Notes: generated from the sequence alone by a model not told the origin. DNA of 64,000 nt from Streptomyces scabiei 87.22 (GCF_000091305.1 NC_013929.1:6696001-6760000); one strand, 5' to 3'. Counted from the first letter of the stretch, positions 34,487 to 43,899 are shown. Numbers and translations: made by a program.

Positions 34487-34704
34487 CGGGTGGCCGACTG
34501 CCCGGGCGTCGGCTGGCCGGTGACTGGTGGCGGGTCGCTGGTGACGGGGCGGTGCGTGTCGTCCAGCGGCTGCCGTCGGCAGCGGTTCGGGGTCGTCCCC
34601 TACGGGCAGGTTCAGGGTTCCGGTGGAACTCGGGACCTGCCCGTAGCGTTTACCGTTGAAGAGCGCCGCAGCACATGCCGTGCCGGTCGGAGGAGGAGCG
34701 CGTC

Positions 34705-35499
34705 GTGGAATCCGTCATCGCAGTCGTCGCCCTGCTCCTCGTGCTGCTCGTGGTGCTGGGCGTCTACGCCACGGTGAAGGCTGTCGGCGTGGCCAAGCGC
34801 GGAGTGGACCGCACAATCACCCAGGCCAAGCGGACCGTCGAGGACACCACCCTGCGCGCCAGAAGCCTGGCCCAGCCCGGCCCGGCGGGACAACTGGCCG
34901 ACCTGCGGCTGAAGTTGCGCACGTCGATGCGGGCCACCCAGGAGGCCCTGCAGGCGGGAGTGGGCGAGGACGAGTCCCTCAAGGAGTCCCTGGCCCTCTT
35001 CGAGCAGCTCAGCAAGCACGGCCGGGAGCTCGACGACGAACTCCGGCGCCTGGAGCCCGAACCGGACCGGAGCAAGCTGGCCCAGCGCCTGCCCGCCCTG
35101 CGCGAGCGCACGGAGCGGGTCGTGAAGTCCGCCGACTCGCTGCGCTGGGCCGCGCACGACCGGGCCCGCAAGTTCGCCGAGGACGACCTGGACACGCTCA
35201 GCGCGCGCATCGACGTCGAAGCGGGCGCACTGCGGCACTGGACGACGGAACCCGCCTCGGTATGGCCCGAGGCGCCCAAGCCCGAGGCCGCCGCCTCCAC
35301 GGGACAGACCTGGCAGGAGACCCCCGGGGCCCGCCCGGCCGACCCGCGGGTGAGCGGGCCCCGGGACCCCCGTGAAAGCGAGTCCCGTGCCGCCGAGTCC
35401 CGCGGTGCCGAGGGGCCGCCCCGGCCCGCCATCACCCCGCCCGCCACGCGGCCGGTGTACCCGTGGCAGAAGAAGCCCCGCCCGGAGAGCACGACTTGA
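34705..35499 (+). CDS. Membrane-anchored coiled-coil protein
   Basis: 264 aa from GTG 34705, with GGAGGAGG about 9 nt upstream. An N-terminal hydrophobic helix (VIAVVALLLVLLVVLGVYATV) acts as anchor or uncleaved signal. Residues 30-190 are charged and helical with heptad-like spacing (LKESLALFEQLSKHGRELDDELRRLEP, LPALRERTERVVKSADSLRW). A Pro/Glu/Ser-rich disordered tail follows and ends PVYPWQKKPRPESTT. The position after leuS and before degV is, as I recall, conserved in Streptomyces. Function unknown. Confidence 0.78.
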   Translation: MESVIAVVALLLVLLVVLGVYATVKAVGVAKRGVDRTITQAKRTVEDTTLRARSLAQPGPAGQLADLRLKLRTSMRATQEALQAGVGEDESLKESLALFEQLSKHGRELDDELRRLEPEPDRSKLAQRLPALRERTERVVKSADSLRWAAHDRARKFAEDDLDTLSARIDVEAGALRHWTTEPASVWPEAPKPEAAASTGQTWQETPGARPADPRVSGPRDPRESESRAAESRGAEGPPRPAITPPATRPVYPWQKKPRPESTT

Positions 35500-35591
35500 C
35501 CCGGCCCGTCCCCCGCCTACCCGCCCCGCGCGGCCGCAGGTGACAGGGGGCGGGCTGCCGTCGGCGGCGCTCGGCGGGTAACCTCCAGCTC

Positions 35592-36437
35592 ATGTCCCGC
35601 CATGTCGCGATCGTCACCGATTCCACGGCCTACCTGCCGCCGCCGGCGATGGAGCGTCACGGCATCATCGCGGTGCCCCTGACCGTGGTTCTTGGCGATC
35701 AGGCACTCGACGAAGGCACCGAGATCTCCGCACGGTCCCTCGCCCAGGCACTGCAGAAACGACGATCCGTCACCACCTCCCGCCCCAGCCCCGAACTCTT
35801 CGCGGAGACCTACCGCAGAATCGCGGAGTCGGGCGCCACGGCCATCGTCTCCCTCCACCTCTCCGCCGAGTTCTCGGGCACCTACGACGCGGCCGTGCTC
35901 GCCGCACGCGAGGCACCCGTACCGGTACGCGTGGTGGACACCGGGATGGTCGCGATGGCCCTCGGATTCTGCGCCCTCACCGCCGCCGAGTCCGCCGAGG
36001 CGGGCGGCACGGCGGACGAGGCCGTCACCGCCGCCGAGAAGCGGGCCGCGGGCACCTCCGCGTTCTTCTACGTCGACACCCTGGAGTATCTCCGCCGGGG
36101 CGGACGGATCGGTGCGGCCCAGGCGCTCTTCGGCTCCGCGCTCGCCGTCAAGCCCCTGCTGCAGCTCGACGGCGGCCGCATCGAGATGCTGGAGAAGGTC
36201 CGCACGGCGTCCAGGGCGATCGCCCGCCTGGAGGAGATCGTCGCCGAGCGGGCGGGGAGCGCGCCGGTCGACATCGCCGTCCACCACCTCGCCGCGCCCG
36301 AACGGGCCTCGGCGCTCGCGGAACGGCTGCGGGCCCGGCTGCCCGGACTGGCCGATCTGCACGTGAGCGAGGTCGGGGCGGTGATCGGGGCGCACACGGG
36401 GCCCGGGCTGCTCGCGGCGGTCGTCTCACCCCGCTGA
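35592..36437 (+). CDS. DegV-family fatty-acid-binding protein
   Basis: 281 aa. The N-terminus VAIVTDSTAYLPPPAMERHGIIAVPLTVVLG, then TSRPSPELF, LHLSAEFSGTYDAAVLAA and LEYLRRGGRIGAAQALFGSALAVKPLLQLDGGRI are standard DegV signatures. The family binds a fatty acid and, as FakB, presents it to the FakA kinase; no fakA is seen here. The ATG lies 7 nt after TAACCT (35579), so the mRNA may be leaderless. Cytosolic. Confidence 0.92.
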   Translation: MSRHVAIVTDSTAYLPPPAMERHGIIAVPLTVVLGDQALDEGTEISARSLAQALQKRRSVTTSRPSPELFAETYRRIAESGATAIVSLHLSAEFSGTYDAAVLAAREAPVPVRVVDTGMVAMALGFCALTAAESAEAGGTADEAVTAAEKRAAGTSAFFYVDTLEYLRRGGRIGAAQALFGSALAVKPLLQLDGGRIEMLEKVRTASRAIARLEEIVAERAGSAPVDIAVHHLAAPERASALAERLRARLPGLADLHVSEVGAVIGAHTGPGLLAAVVSPR

Positions 36438-36494
36438 GCCGGCTCGCCGAGCCGTTCCTCACCGAGCCGTTCCCCGCTCGTGTGGGTGACGGAG

Positions 36495-36503
36495 TTGTCC
36501 ACA
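36495..36503 (+). promoter_or_regulatory. Perfect DnaA-box sequence upstream of comEA
   Basis: TTGTCCACA, the form I know as the streptomycete DnaA box, 70 nt before the comEA start. It occurs singly here, so this is not an origin. Confidence 0.4.
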
Positions 36504-36572
36504 ACCGGGGAGTAATCCACCGGAATCGAGCAAGATCATCGCCAGTCGGTGGAGTTGCCCGATCCTCGTCGC

Positions 36573-37838
36573 ATGGCACTTCGACCACGTTCACGCAGCG
36601 CGACCCTCACCAGCGGACCGGGCCGCGGTCCGTCCTCCGACGGCCGCGACCGACACCGCCCCCGACAGCCCCGAGGCAGGGCCGACCGCCGCCGAGCAGC
36701 GGCGGAGACGCTCCGCCTGCGCGCGGAGGCACTGTTCCCCGAGCGGGCCGGGAAACCGAGGGAGTCGGGACACGGGCCACCGGGCGCGCTCGGAGGGACG
36801 ACCAGGGAAGCGGGCGGCGGCTCCGCCGTTCGGGGGCTCGCCGCGGAGGGGTCTGCGGGTGCGGAGGCTCCCGGTGGGAGCAGGGCTGCCGGCGGTCGCG
36901 CCGCGGGACCTGGCACCTCCACACGGGCGACCGTCACCGGCAGGGGTGCCGTCGCCGCCGACAGGGCTGGGGGCATCGACGAGGTGCCTGCCGTCGACAC
37001 GGCCGCGGCCACCGACAGGTCCGGGTCCCGCCGGGACATCGACAGGTCCCTGTCCGGCCGTGACACCGGCATCGATGTCGGCGGGCGCGAGACAGCAGGC
37101 ACGTGGCGGGAACGGACGGGGCCTGCCCTGCGGGAGCGGCTGCCGCTGTGGCTGCAGACGCGGTGCGCCACCGAACGGAAGAGCGTCGTCGCGCTGAGCG
37201 TGGTGCTGCTCGTCGCGGCGGTGTTCGCCGCACAGCACTTCTGGACGGGCCGGACCCAGTCCGTGAGCGCGCCCGAGGTGGTACGGGCCGGGGCCCCGGA
37301 CGCTTCGGGAGGGTCGGCGGCCTCGTTCGGCGAGCCCGGGAAAGGCCGGGCGGGGGCCGCGCCGGGCGACCCGGCCGGAGTGGCCGCCTCGACCGGGCCG
37401 CCGATCGTGGTGGACGTCGGCGGGAAGGTGCGCAGGCCGGGCGTCCGACGACTGCCGGCCGGCTCCCGGGTCGCCGACGCGCTGCGGGCCGCGGGCGGGG
37501 TCCGACCGGGCGCGGACACCGACGGGCTCAACCGCGCCCGCATCCTCGTGGACGGCGAACAGATCCTGGTCGGACGTCCGGCACCGCCGAACGGGCCCGG
37601 CGTGACGGCCGGGGCAGGCGCGGCCGTCACGGGGGCCGCACCCGCGACCCCCGTCTCCCTCAACACGGCCACCGCCGACCAGCTGGACACCCTGCCGGGC
37701 GTCGGCCCCGTCCTCGCCCAGCACATCATCGACCACCGCACCCGGCACGGAGGCTTCCGCTCGGTCGACGAACTGCGCGAGGTGAACGGCATCGGCGAAC
37801 GCCGCTTCGCCGACCTGCGCGACCTCGTCCAGCCATGA
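36573..37838 (+). CDS. comEA: ComEA-family DNA-binding protein
   Basis: 421 aa from ATG 36573; no strong ribosome-binding site, so the start is provisional (GTG 36549 is possible). A long disordered Arg/Gly-rich N-terminus precedes one transmembrane helix (VVALSVVLLVAAVFAAQHF, about residue 215). An SLBB-type domain follows (VVDVGGKVRRPGVRRLPAGSRVADAL...ILVDGEQI), and the C-terminus has a helix-hairpin-helix pair (LNTATADQLDTLPGVGPVLAQHIIDHR...VNGIGERRFADL). In competent bacteria ComEA binds incoming DNA at the membrane. It overlaps comEC by ATGA. Confidence 0.9.
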   Translation: MALRPRSRSATLTSGPGRGPSSDGRDRHRPRQPRGRADRRRAAAETLRLRAEALFPERAGKPRESGHGPPGALGGTTREAGGGSAVRGLAAEGSAGAEAPGGSRAAGGRAAGPGTSTRATVTGRGAVAADRAGGIDEVPAVDTAAATDRSGSRRDIDRSLSGRDTGIDVGGRETAGTWRERTGPALRERLPLWLQTRCATERKSVVALSVVLLVAAVFAAQHFWTGRTQSVSAPEVVRAGAPDASGGSAASFGEPGKGRAGAAPGDPAGVAASTGPPIVVDVGGKVRRPGVRRLPAGSRVADALRAAGGVRPGADTDGLNRARILVDGEQILVGRPAPPNGPGVTAGAGAAVTGAAPATPVSLNTATADQLDTLPGVGPVLAQHIIDHRTRHGGFRSVDELREVNGIGERRFADLRDLVQP

Positions 37839-40261
37839 GCACGAGGGAGAGGGCCACGGCGGCGGCCGCAGCGGCGGTCGCTCCGCCCCGGCCCGCCGTG
37901 CACGCGGCCTCCGGCACCCGGCTCGGCGACGCCCACCCCAGGCGGGAGGGCCCTACGGACCTGCGTCTCGTGCCACCGGCGCTGGCCGCGTGGGGGACGG
38001 CGGCACTCATGGTGCACGCCACGCCCGGGTGGACCACGGGAGTGGTCGTGGCCTGCCTGGTGCTGGGCTCGGCCCTGCTGCTCCCTCGGCCGAGGCCGGG
38101 GCCGGGATCACGGCCGAGGCCGGGGCCGGGGCCGAGGACGGAGCCGGGTTGGGCGCGTGAGGGAGGCAGGGGACCGCAGGGAGGAGGCACCGGGGCCCGG
38201 ACGAAAGTGTCCCTCGCCGCCGTGCTGCTGTGCGCCGGAGCTGCCGCCGCCTCCGCCGGGCTGCACGGGGCGGATCTGCGGCGGGGCCCCGTCCCCGCCC
38301 TGGCCGAGCGGTACGCCCGGGTGACCGCGGAGGTCGAGCTGACATCCGACCCACGGCTCACCCGCCCCCGCATCCACGGAAACCACGCGGCCCCGGCCGC
38401 CGTGCTTCTCCAGGCCGAGGTGCGACGGGTGCGCGGCCCGGACGGGACGGTCGTGAAGACACGCACACCGGTGCTGGTCCTGGTCGACGCGGACGACCGG
38501 CCGGGCCGGGCGGCATGGCTGTCGCTTCTGCCGTCCACCCGCGTGCGCGTGGCCGCGCACGCCGGGCCCGCCATGACCGGGGGAGACCGGGTGGCGGCCG
38601 TGCTGCGGGTGCGGGGCGCCGGGGCGCCGGCGGTGGTGCAGCAGCCGAGCACGGTGCAGCGGCTCGCGGGACGACTGCGCGCCGGGCTGCGGGAGGCGAC
38701 CGACGGACTGGACCCCGACGCGCGTGCGCTGCTGCCGGGCTTCGTCGTCGGCGACACCTCACGGGTCCCGGCCGAGCTGGACGAGGCGTTCAGGGCCACC
38801 GACCTCACCCACCTCCTGGCCGTCAGCGGAGCCAACTTCACGATCCTCCTGGCCCTGTTCATCGGACCGCCGGGGCTGGCACAGCGGGCCGAGCGACGGG
38901 GACTCGCCCCCCGGCTCGGCATCCCGCTGCGGGCCACCGCGCTGGCGGGCGGTGCGCTGAGCCTGGGATTCGTGATCGTGTGCCGGCCCGAGCCGAGCGT
39001 GGTGCGGGCCGCCACCTGCGGATCCCTCGCCCTGCTGGCCATCGTCACGGGACGCCGCAGGTCCCTCGTCCCCGCACTGGCGACAGCGGTCCTGCTGCTG
39101 GTGCTGTACGACCCCTGGCTGGCCCGCAGCTACGGCTTCCTGCTGTCCGTCCTCGCCACCGGAGCGCTACTCACCCTCGCCCCGCGCTGGAGCGCCGCGC
39201 TCCAGCGGCGCCGGGTGCCACCACGTCCGGCCGAAGCACTGGCCGCGGCGGGAGCCGCACAGGCGGTGTGCGCGCCGGTCGTCGCCGTGCTGTCGGCCAA
39301 GGTGAGCCTGGTGGCGGTGCCGTGCAATCTGCTGGCGGAGTTCGCGGTGGCCCCGGCCACGGTGCTGGGGTTCGCCACACTGGCGACGGCCCCCGTGGCG
39401 ATGCCGGTCGCCGAATGCCTTGCCTGGTGCGCGAGTTGGCCCACCGGCTGGATCGCGGACATCGCCCGCACCGGGGCGTCGCTGCCCGGCGCGGGAGTGG
39501 ACTGGCCGGGCAGCTGGGCCGGTGCGGCGCTCCTCGTCCTGGTCACCGCCCTCGTCGTCCTCGTCGGGCGGCGGATCGTCAGCCATCCGTATCTGACGGG
39601 AGCCTGTCTGGTGGCGTTTCTGCTGGTCGTGGTGCAGCCACCGCCGCTGACCAGAGTGATCACCGGATGGCCGCCGCCCGGCTGGCGCCTGGTGATGTGC
39701 GACGTGGGACAGGGGGACGCGACCGTCCTGGCGGCGGGCGAGGGCGCCGGAGTGGTCGTGGACGTCGGCCCCGATCCGGTACTGGCCGACCGCTGCCTCA
39801 CAGCCCTGGGCATCACCGAGATCCCGCTCGTGGTCCTCACCCACTTCCACGCGGACCACGTGATGGGGCTGCCGGGAGTGCTGCGCGGGCGCGCGGTGGG
39901 GGCGATCGCGGCCACCGCCTTCGAGGAGCCCGCGGAACAGGCCGCGTTCGTCCGCGAGGAGGCGGCGGCCCGCCGTATCCCGCTGACGCGGGCCGTGGCC
40001 GGGGAGGAGCGGCGCACGGGAAGCCTCACCTGGCGGGTGCTGTGGCCACCGGGCGACGCCCCCACGCCCGATGGGCCCAACGACGCCAGCGTGACCATGC
40101 TCGTCCGCTCGTCCGGGCTGACCCTGCTGCTCCTGGGCGACCTGGAGCCACCGGGTCAGCGGGAGCTCGCCCGCTCCCCGGAAGCCGCGGCACTGGGAGC
40201 CGTGGATGTGCTGAAGGTCGCCCACCACGGGTTCGCCTTATTCGTTGTACTCTCTGTGTAG
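37835..40261 (+). pseudogene. comEC: comEC, truncated by the integrated element
   Basis: 808 codons remain, the last ten foreign. ATG 37835 overlaps the comEA stop. The N-terminal helices, the Competence domain (LLAVSGANFTILLAL, about residues 320-560) and most of the metallo-beta-lactamase domain are present (CDVGQGDATVLAAGEG, LTHFHADHVMGLPGVL, LLLLGDLE). The frame leaves comEC immediately after DVLKVAHHG, where the family normally continues with Ser and another 50 or so residues, and ends FALFVVLSV-stop inside the element. The integration point is therefore about 40,231. ComEC forms the DNA-uptake channel; loss of the C-terminal end probably inactivates it unless the element excises. The rest of the gene should lie at the element's right end, beyond the window. 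Confidence 0.88.
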
Positions 40262-40283
40262 AAGCAGGCACGGAGGGGCAAGC

Positions 40284-41912
40284 ATGGCCGTACTGACCAC
40301 AGTTGAGGGCGTCCTGGACCAGGCTGTAACCCGGATGGCGCGCGAATACCTGCGCGTCTCGAAGGGCCGGGGCAGGGCCGCCCGAAGCATCACTGACCAG
40401 CACCGCGACAACCTCGCCTCCGCGGAGGACCACGGGCCGTGGGCGTGGGGCGAGCCGTACAAGGACACCGGATCGGCCAGCAAGTTCGCTCGCAAGCAGC
40501 GAGACGATTTCGAGAAGCTGCTCGGCGACCTGCGCACCGGAGCGTTCGGCAAGCCGGGTGACGTCCTCGTGCTGTGGGAGATCAGCCGGCTCGCACGTGA
40601 GACCGGCCGAGGCGTGGAACTCGTGGACGCCTGCGAGGCCGGCGGGTATCTCATCCACATCACGTCGCACGAGCACACCTACAACCCGGCCAACTACCAA
40701 GACCGGCACAGCCTGATCAGCGGCATCAACGACGCGGAGAAGGAAGCCAGGCTGCTGTCCGTCCGCACGCTCCGAGGGCTCAACTCCGCCGCCCGCGAGG
40801 GCCGCCCGCAGGGGCAGGTGCCGTTCGGCTACCGCCGGGACTACGAGGTCGTCGACGGTCGGCCCCGGCCTGTGTCGCAGTACCCGGATCCGGTGGAGGG
40901 TCGGCTCGTCGAGGAACTGTTCACGCGTGTCGCGGGTGACGGAGAGGCGCTGCCGGAGCCCATCTACGCCATCGCCAAGGACTGGGCGAGCCGGGGAGTC
41001 GTGAGCCGTGACCGGGTCGTCGACGGTGAGACCGTGCCCGGCAGGCCCTTCACTCCGCAGAGCCTGCGGTCGATGCTCCTGCGTCCCGGCTACGCGGGAC
41101 TGCGCAAGCACAAGGGGACGCTGGTGCCGGAGCAGTGGGAGGGCTGGACGCCGGTCGTCGACCGTGCCCTGTTCGAGCGGGTGCAGGCCATCCTGGCCGA
41201 CCCTGCTCGCCGGACCTACACCGGCGAGCACATCCGGCACGTGCTGAGCATGACGCTCAAGTGCGATGTGTGCGGCGGCTACATGGCGGTCATGGCGCGC
41301 AGGAGGAACGGCCGCAAGGCGACCCTGGGCTACCAGTGCCACCCCAAGGGGCATGTGTGGGTACGCAAGGACGAGGTGGACCGGATCATCATCGGCGACC
41401 TCGACCCCGTGGACCCGGAGTCCGGCGAGCTGCTGCCGCCCGAGCCGGGCGTCATTCTGCAGTACCTCGCCAATCCCGACCGGCACGCTGCCCTGCGGCA
41501 CCGCCCGGACCTCGACGCCGAAGAGGCCGCCCTTCGGGCAGAGTTGGCAGAGCTGAGCAGCGAGCTGAAGGAGTTGGAGGAGGCCCCGCAGCCGAAGACC
41601 GCCCGCGCCCGCATCCGGCGCACTGCCGACATCGAGGAGCTGGAGACGGACGTGGAGGTTCTGCAGGCGAAGCTGGGCCGGCTCACCACCCCGGCGCCGC
41701 TCGCCGAGCTGCTGCCGGACGAGCCGATCACCGACGTGGTGCGGTGGTGGAAGAAGGCCGGCGTGGAGAAGCAGCGGGCCGTAGCCACGCTGCTTCTCAC
41801 ACCGGCGATGCTGGGTGAGGTGCGGATCACGCCATCGCCCGTGCCGCGGGGCTATGCCCCGGCGGCGGAGCGAATGGTCTGGTCCCGGGATGCCCTACCC
41901 CTGGCTGAGTAG
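40284..41912 (+). CDS. Large serine recombinase (integrase)
   Basis: 542 aa from ATG 40284, with GGAGG 8 nt upstream; the start is only about 50 bp from the left junction. The resolvase domain begins AREYLRVSKGR, with the catalytic Ser at residue 26, and WEISRLARETGRG supplies the Arg motif. The recombinase domain (about 180-300) contains GQVPFGYRRDYEV. A zinc-ribbon region begins CDVCGGYMAV, and a coiled coil follows (EEAALRAELAELSSELKELEE). This is the architecture of phiC31-type unidirectional integrases, which join attP to attB without host factors and need a separate directionality factor to excise. No such factor can be identified by sequence alone. Its 3' end overlaps the convergent gene by 18 nt. 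Confidence 0.95.
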   Translation: MAVLTTVEGVLDQAVTRMAREYLRVSKGRGRAARSITDQHRDNLASAEDHGPWAWGEPYKDTGSASKFARKQRDDFEKLLGDLRTGAFGKPGDVLVLWEISRLARETGRGVELVDACEAGGYLIHITSHEHTYNPANYQDRHSLISGINDAEKEARLLSVRTLRGLNSAAREGRPQGQVPFGYRRDYEVVDGRPRPVSQYPDPVEGRLVEELFTRVAGDGEALPEPIYAIAKDWASRGVVSRDRVVDGETVPGRPFTPQSLRSMLLRPGYAGLRKHKGTLVPEQWEGWTPVVDRALFERVQAILADPARRTYTGEHIRHVLSMTLKCDVCGGYMAVMARRRNGRKATLGYQCHPKGHVWVRKDEVDRIIIGDLDPVDPESGELLPPEPGVILQYLANPDRHAALRHRPDLDAEEAALRAELAELSSELKELEEAPQPKTARARIRRTADIEELETDVEVLQAKLGRLTTPAPLAELLPDEPITDVVRWWKKAGVEKQRAVATLLLTPAMLGEVRITPSPVPRGYAPAAERMVWSRDALPLAE

Positions 41913-42743
41913 GCAGACCTCCTCGTCTGGTGGCGTCAGCCCGATGAGGCACGAGCCTGGATCCGGTGACGGCGTCGGCGGAGGGCTCTCGGAAGGGCCG
42001 CTGGCGGCGGGGCTGGCGGTAGGTTCTTCCTCCACCAGGCCGGGGCTGCCGGAGGCAGTGCCTCCCGGGGCCGGCACGGTGATGGGGCTGGTGGAGGACT
42101 CCTGGGTTGGCTCCAGCAGGGTGATGCCGTCCGCGTCCGGCTCGGCCGTGCTGTCCGGCCCGGCGGAGGAACCACCGGGCGGAGGGTCGGCGGATGCTGG
42201 CGAGATGGGTGGCGTGCTGGCCTCGTGATCCGCAGGCGGCGGAGGGAACCAGAGTGCCGACCGGCTGGGTGAAACCGCGGGCACCGGGGGTTGTGGCCCG
42301 ACGTGGTCGGCAGTGTCCACCCACGGTGTGATGGCCAGGGCCGTGACCGTCGTGCTGGTGACGGCGGCTCCGGTTATCGCGCTGGCCAACTGGCCGCGGT
42401 GCGTGTGGAGTGCCTCGCGTGCTGCGGCTCCGGCGGCTGCGACCAGGGCGAGGGAGCCGCCCAGGTGCAGTCCGAGATGCTTCTTGCGCCGGACCGGGTC
42501 CGGCCGGGGTGGGGGGAGAGGTCCGGGACTGCCGCTGACGGCGGCTTCCCGGGGTGGTTCGTCGTCAGGTTCGGCGAGTAGTTGTCTCAGTGCTGTCACG
42601 TGGGCTCGCTGGGCGCGCATCTGCCTGTCGATCCCTGTGATCTGCCGCCTGAGCTCGGCTATGTCGCCGAGGAGGCGCCGCAAGAACAGACCCTCAGTGA
42701 TGATGATGACGCCGAGCGCGCTCGCGAAAATGACCATGGCCAT
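41895..42743 (-). CDS. Putative membrane protein with Pro/Ser-rich tail, between int and repressor
   Basis: 282 aa from ATG 42743. A first hydrophobic helix (MVIFASALGVIIITEGLFL) is followed by a short coiled coil (LGDIAELRRQITGIDRQMRAQRAHVTALRQLL), a basic Pro-rich stretch, and a second hydrophobic region (GGSLALVAAAGAAAREAL ... AITGAAVTSTTVTALAI). The last 130 residues are Pro/Ser/Glu-rich and end in two Cys. It is transcribed against the integrase and shares its strand with the 43379 regulator, a place where lysogeny-expressed cargo genes often sit. Two 10-bp CTCGTA repeats lie about 85 nt upstream. No family recognised. Confidence 0.7.
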   Translation of the reverse strand: MAMVIFASALGVIIITEGLFLRRLLGDIAELRRQITGIDRQMRAQRAHVTALRQLLAEPDDEPPREAAVSGSPGPLPPPRPDPVRRKKHLGLHLGGSLALVAAAGAAAREALHTHRGQLASAITGAAVTSTTVTALAITPWVDTADHVGPQPPVPAVSPSRSALWFPPPPADHEASTPPISPASADPPPGGSSAGPDSTAEPDADGITLLEPTQESSTSPITVPAPGGTASGSPGLVEEEPTASPAASGPSESPPPTPSPDPGSCLIGLTPPDEEVCLLSQG

Positions 42744-42827
42744 TCCCAATCCCCACTACGTGCGTGCGCGTCGGGCTCCGTACATGTCGGTGATTGCACG
42801 GATTCGGCCATCCTGTACCGAACGTGA

Positions 42828-42847
42828 CTCGTATCACCTCGTACACC
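42828..42847. promoter_or_regulatory. 10-bp direct repeat (CTCGTATCAC CTCGTACACC)
   Basis: Two CTCGTA units exactly one helical turn apart, upstream of the leftward membrane-protein gene. Same layout as at 43405, 43507 and 63685. Confidence 0.5.
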
Positions 42848-42890
42848 AAGGGACCGTGACCCAACCGTTACCAAGCCATGGCCATGGCCA

Positions 42891-43379
42891 TCATCCTGCG
42901 TGACGAGGGTGTTGCGGCCCGGCCGCCTTACGGGCCCGACGTCGGGCGACGGCCTCATAGTCGGACGCGATCTCCCGCAGTAGCTCCGGCACATCCTCGG
43001 GCTCGACGTCCTCCAGGGCCGCGTCGATCATGCGGCGAACGTGGGGCGGCGCCTCGCGGAGCACGTCCGGAATCACGGGTGCCTGCTGGCGCTCCATCTC
43101 GCGAAGAATCTCGGCGGCCGCCGGATTGTGCTCCTGCATCCGCTCGGCGGTGACGCCGACCGTGCGAGCCATCGCCGCGACGGTGGACGGCTTGCCCGGC
43201 ACCGCGACGCGCTTCGCGCCGGCGCCTCGATAGCCGGCCTCGACGTGCCGCCAGCTGGAGCCGCTGAACTTGAACGGCATGCGCGCTGCGGCGGTCTCGG
43301 GGCTGATGCCCTGCGCCTCTCGGGCCAGCTTGATCAGCACCCCGTGGCCCGGCGGGCTGTGGTCCTGGTCCGTCGTCAT
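42891..43379 (-). CDS. XRE-like regulator, candidate phage repressor
   Basis: 162 aa from ATG 43379, with AGGAGG about 11 nt upstream. Residues about 12-60 resemble a helix-turn-helix (GVLIKLAREAQGISPETAAARM...SGSSWRHVEAGYRGAGAK, then STVAAMARTVGVTAERM). The C-terminal half is acidic and helical (PDVLREAPPHVRRMIDAALEDVEPEDVPELLREIASDYEAV). It is divergent from the XRE gene at 43535, with two direct-repeat sites between them. This matches the immunity region of temperate actinophages. Which of the two regulators maintains lysogeny cannot be told from sequence. Confidence 0.72.
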   Translation of the reverse strand: MTTDQDHSPPGHGVLIKLAREAQGISPETAAARMPFKFSGSSWRHVEAGYRGAGAKRVAVPGKPSTVAAMARTVGVTAERMQEHNPAAAEILREMERQQAPVIPDVLREAPPHVRRMIDAALEDVEPEDVPELLREIASDYEAVARRRARKAAGPQHPRHAG

Positions 43380-43404
43380 GTCGACTTCTTCCTCCTCATG
43401 GCCG

Positions 43405-43424
43405 CTCGTACTTTCTCGAACTTT
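43405..43424. promoter_or_regulatory. 10-bp direct repeat (CTCGTACTTT CTCGAACTTT)
   Basis: Two copies one helical turn apart, 25 nt upstream of the leftward regulator start. The part AGAAAGTACGA on the other strand recurs exactly at 63657-63667. Confidence 0.55.
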
Positions 43425-43498
43425 ATTGAAGGGGAGCGGGCTGCGCGAGGGCGTGCACGACGTCTTCACATGGAGTAGGAGTAAATCCGGGCAGGCAC

Positions 43499-43527
43499 TT
43501 GTGGTTAGTCGTACATAGTCGTAATGT
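43499..43527 (+). promoter_or_regulatory. Promoter for the rightward XRE gene, with embedded 10-bp direct repeat
   Basis: TTGTGG (43499), a 17-bp spacer and TAATGT (43522), then 7 nt to ATG 43535, so the transcript should be nearly leaderless. The spacer and -10 contain AGTCGTACAT AGTCGTAATG (43507-43526), a 10-bp direct repeat that a repressor could cover. The same TTGTGG-17-TANNNT layout is seen at 63676. Confidence 0.65.
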
Positions 43528-43534
43528 CGTCCGC

Positions 43535-43777
43535 ATGAACGAAGACCCGAAGAGCTTCCGCCGCCGGCGGATCGAGGCCGGTCTGAGTGTCACGGACCTC
43601 GCGAGGCAGGCAGGGGTCAGCAAGAGCCACCTCTGCGACGTCGAGAACGGGCGTGCGGGCTTCTCCCCGAAGAACCTCAAGAAGATCGCCGACATCCTCG
43701 GCTGCACGATCCGAGACCTGCTGCTCCCCGACCCGGAGGAGAAGGCCGACGCCGTGGCCACGAGGAGCGTGGCCTGA
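43535..43777 (+). CDS. XRE-family HTH regulator (Cro/CI-like)
   Basis: 80 aa. Nearly the whole protein is one HTH_3 domain: FRRRRIEAGLSVTDLARQAGVSKSHLCDVENGRAGFSPKNLKKIADILGCTIRDLLLP. It lacks any C-terminal oligomerisation or protease domain. It is the first gene of the rightward transcript, and its stop overlaps the next start. By position it should act at the shared divergent operators. Confidence 0.9.
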   Translation: MNEDPKSFRRRRIEAGLSVTDLARQAGVSKSHLCDVENGRAGFSPKNLKKIADILGCTIRDLLLPDPEEKADAVATRSVA

Positions 43778-43899
43778 TGCGTGCCCCCATCGACGCCGTG
43801 TGCCGATGGCTGTGCCACTGCGGTCACCGCAACCCGATCTGGCGGGCCCAGTGCCGCCGCTGCGGCGCCGACCGCGAGTTCAAAGCGGGCGCGGCGTGA
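43777..43899 (+). CDS. Zinc-ribbon mini-protein (40 aa)
   Basis: The ATG overlaps the stop of the XRE gene. The sequence WLCHCGHRNPIWRAQCRRCGADREF has two CxxC-type knuckles. It is coupled to both neighbours by 1- and 4-nt overlaps. Function unknown. Confidence 0.65.
   Translation: MRAPIDAVCRWLCHCGHRNPIWRAQCRRCGADREFKAGAA

Noticed and set aside
37103..37834. N-terminal extension of comEC
   Set aside because: It lies out of frame over comEA and is Arg/Gly-rich; ATG 37835 in an ATGA overlap is the natural start.
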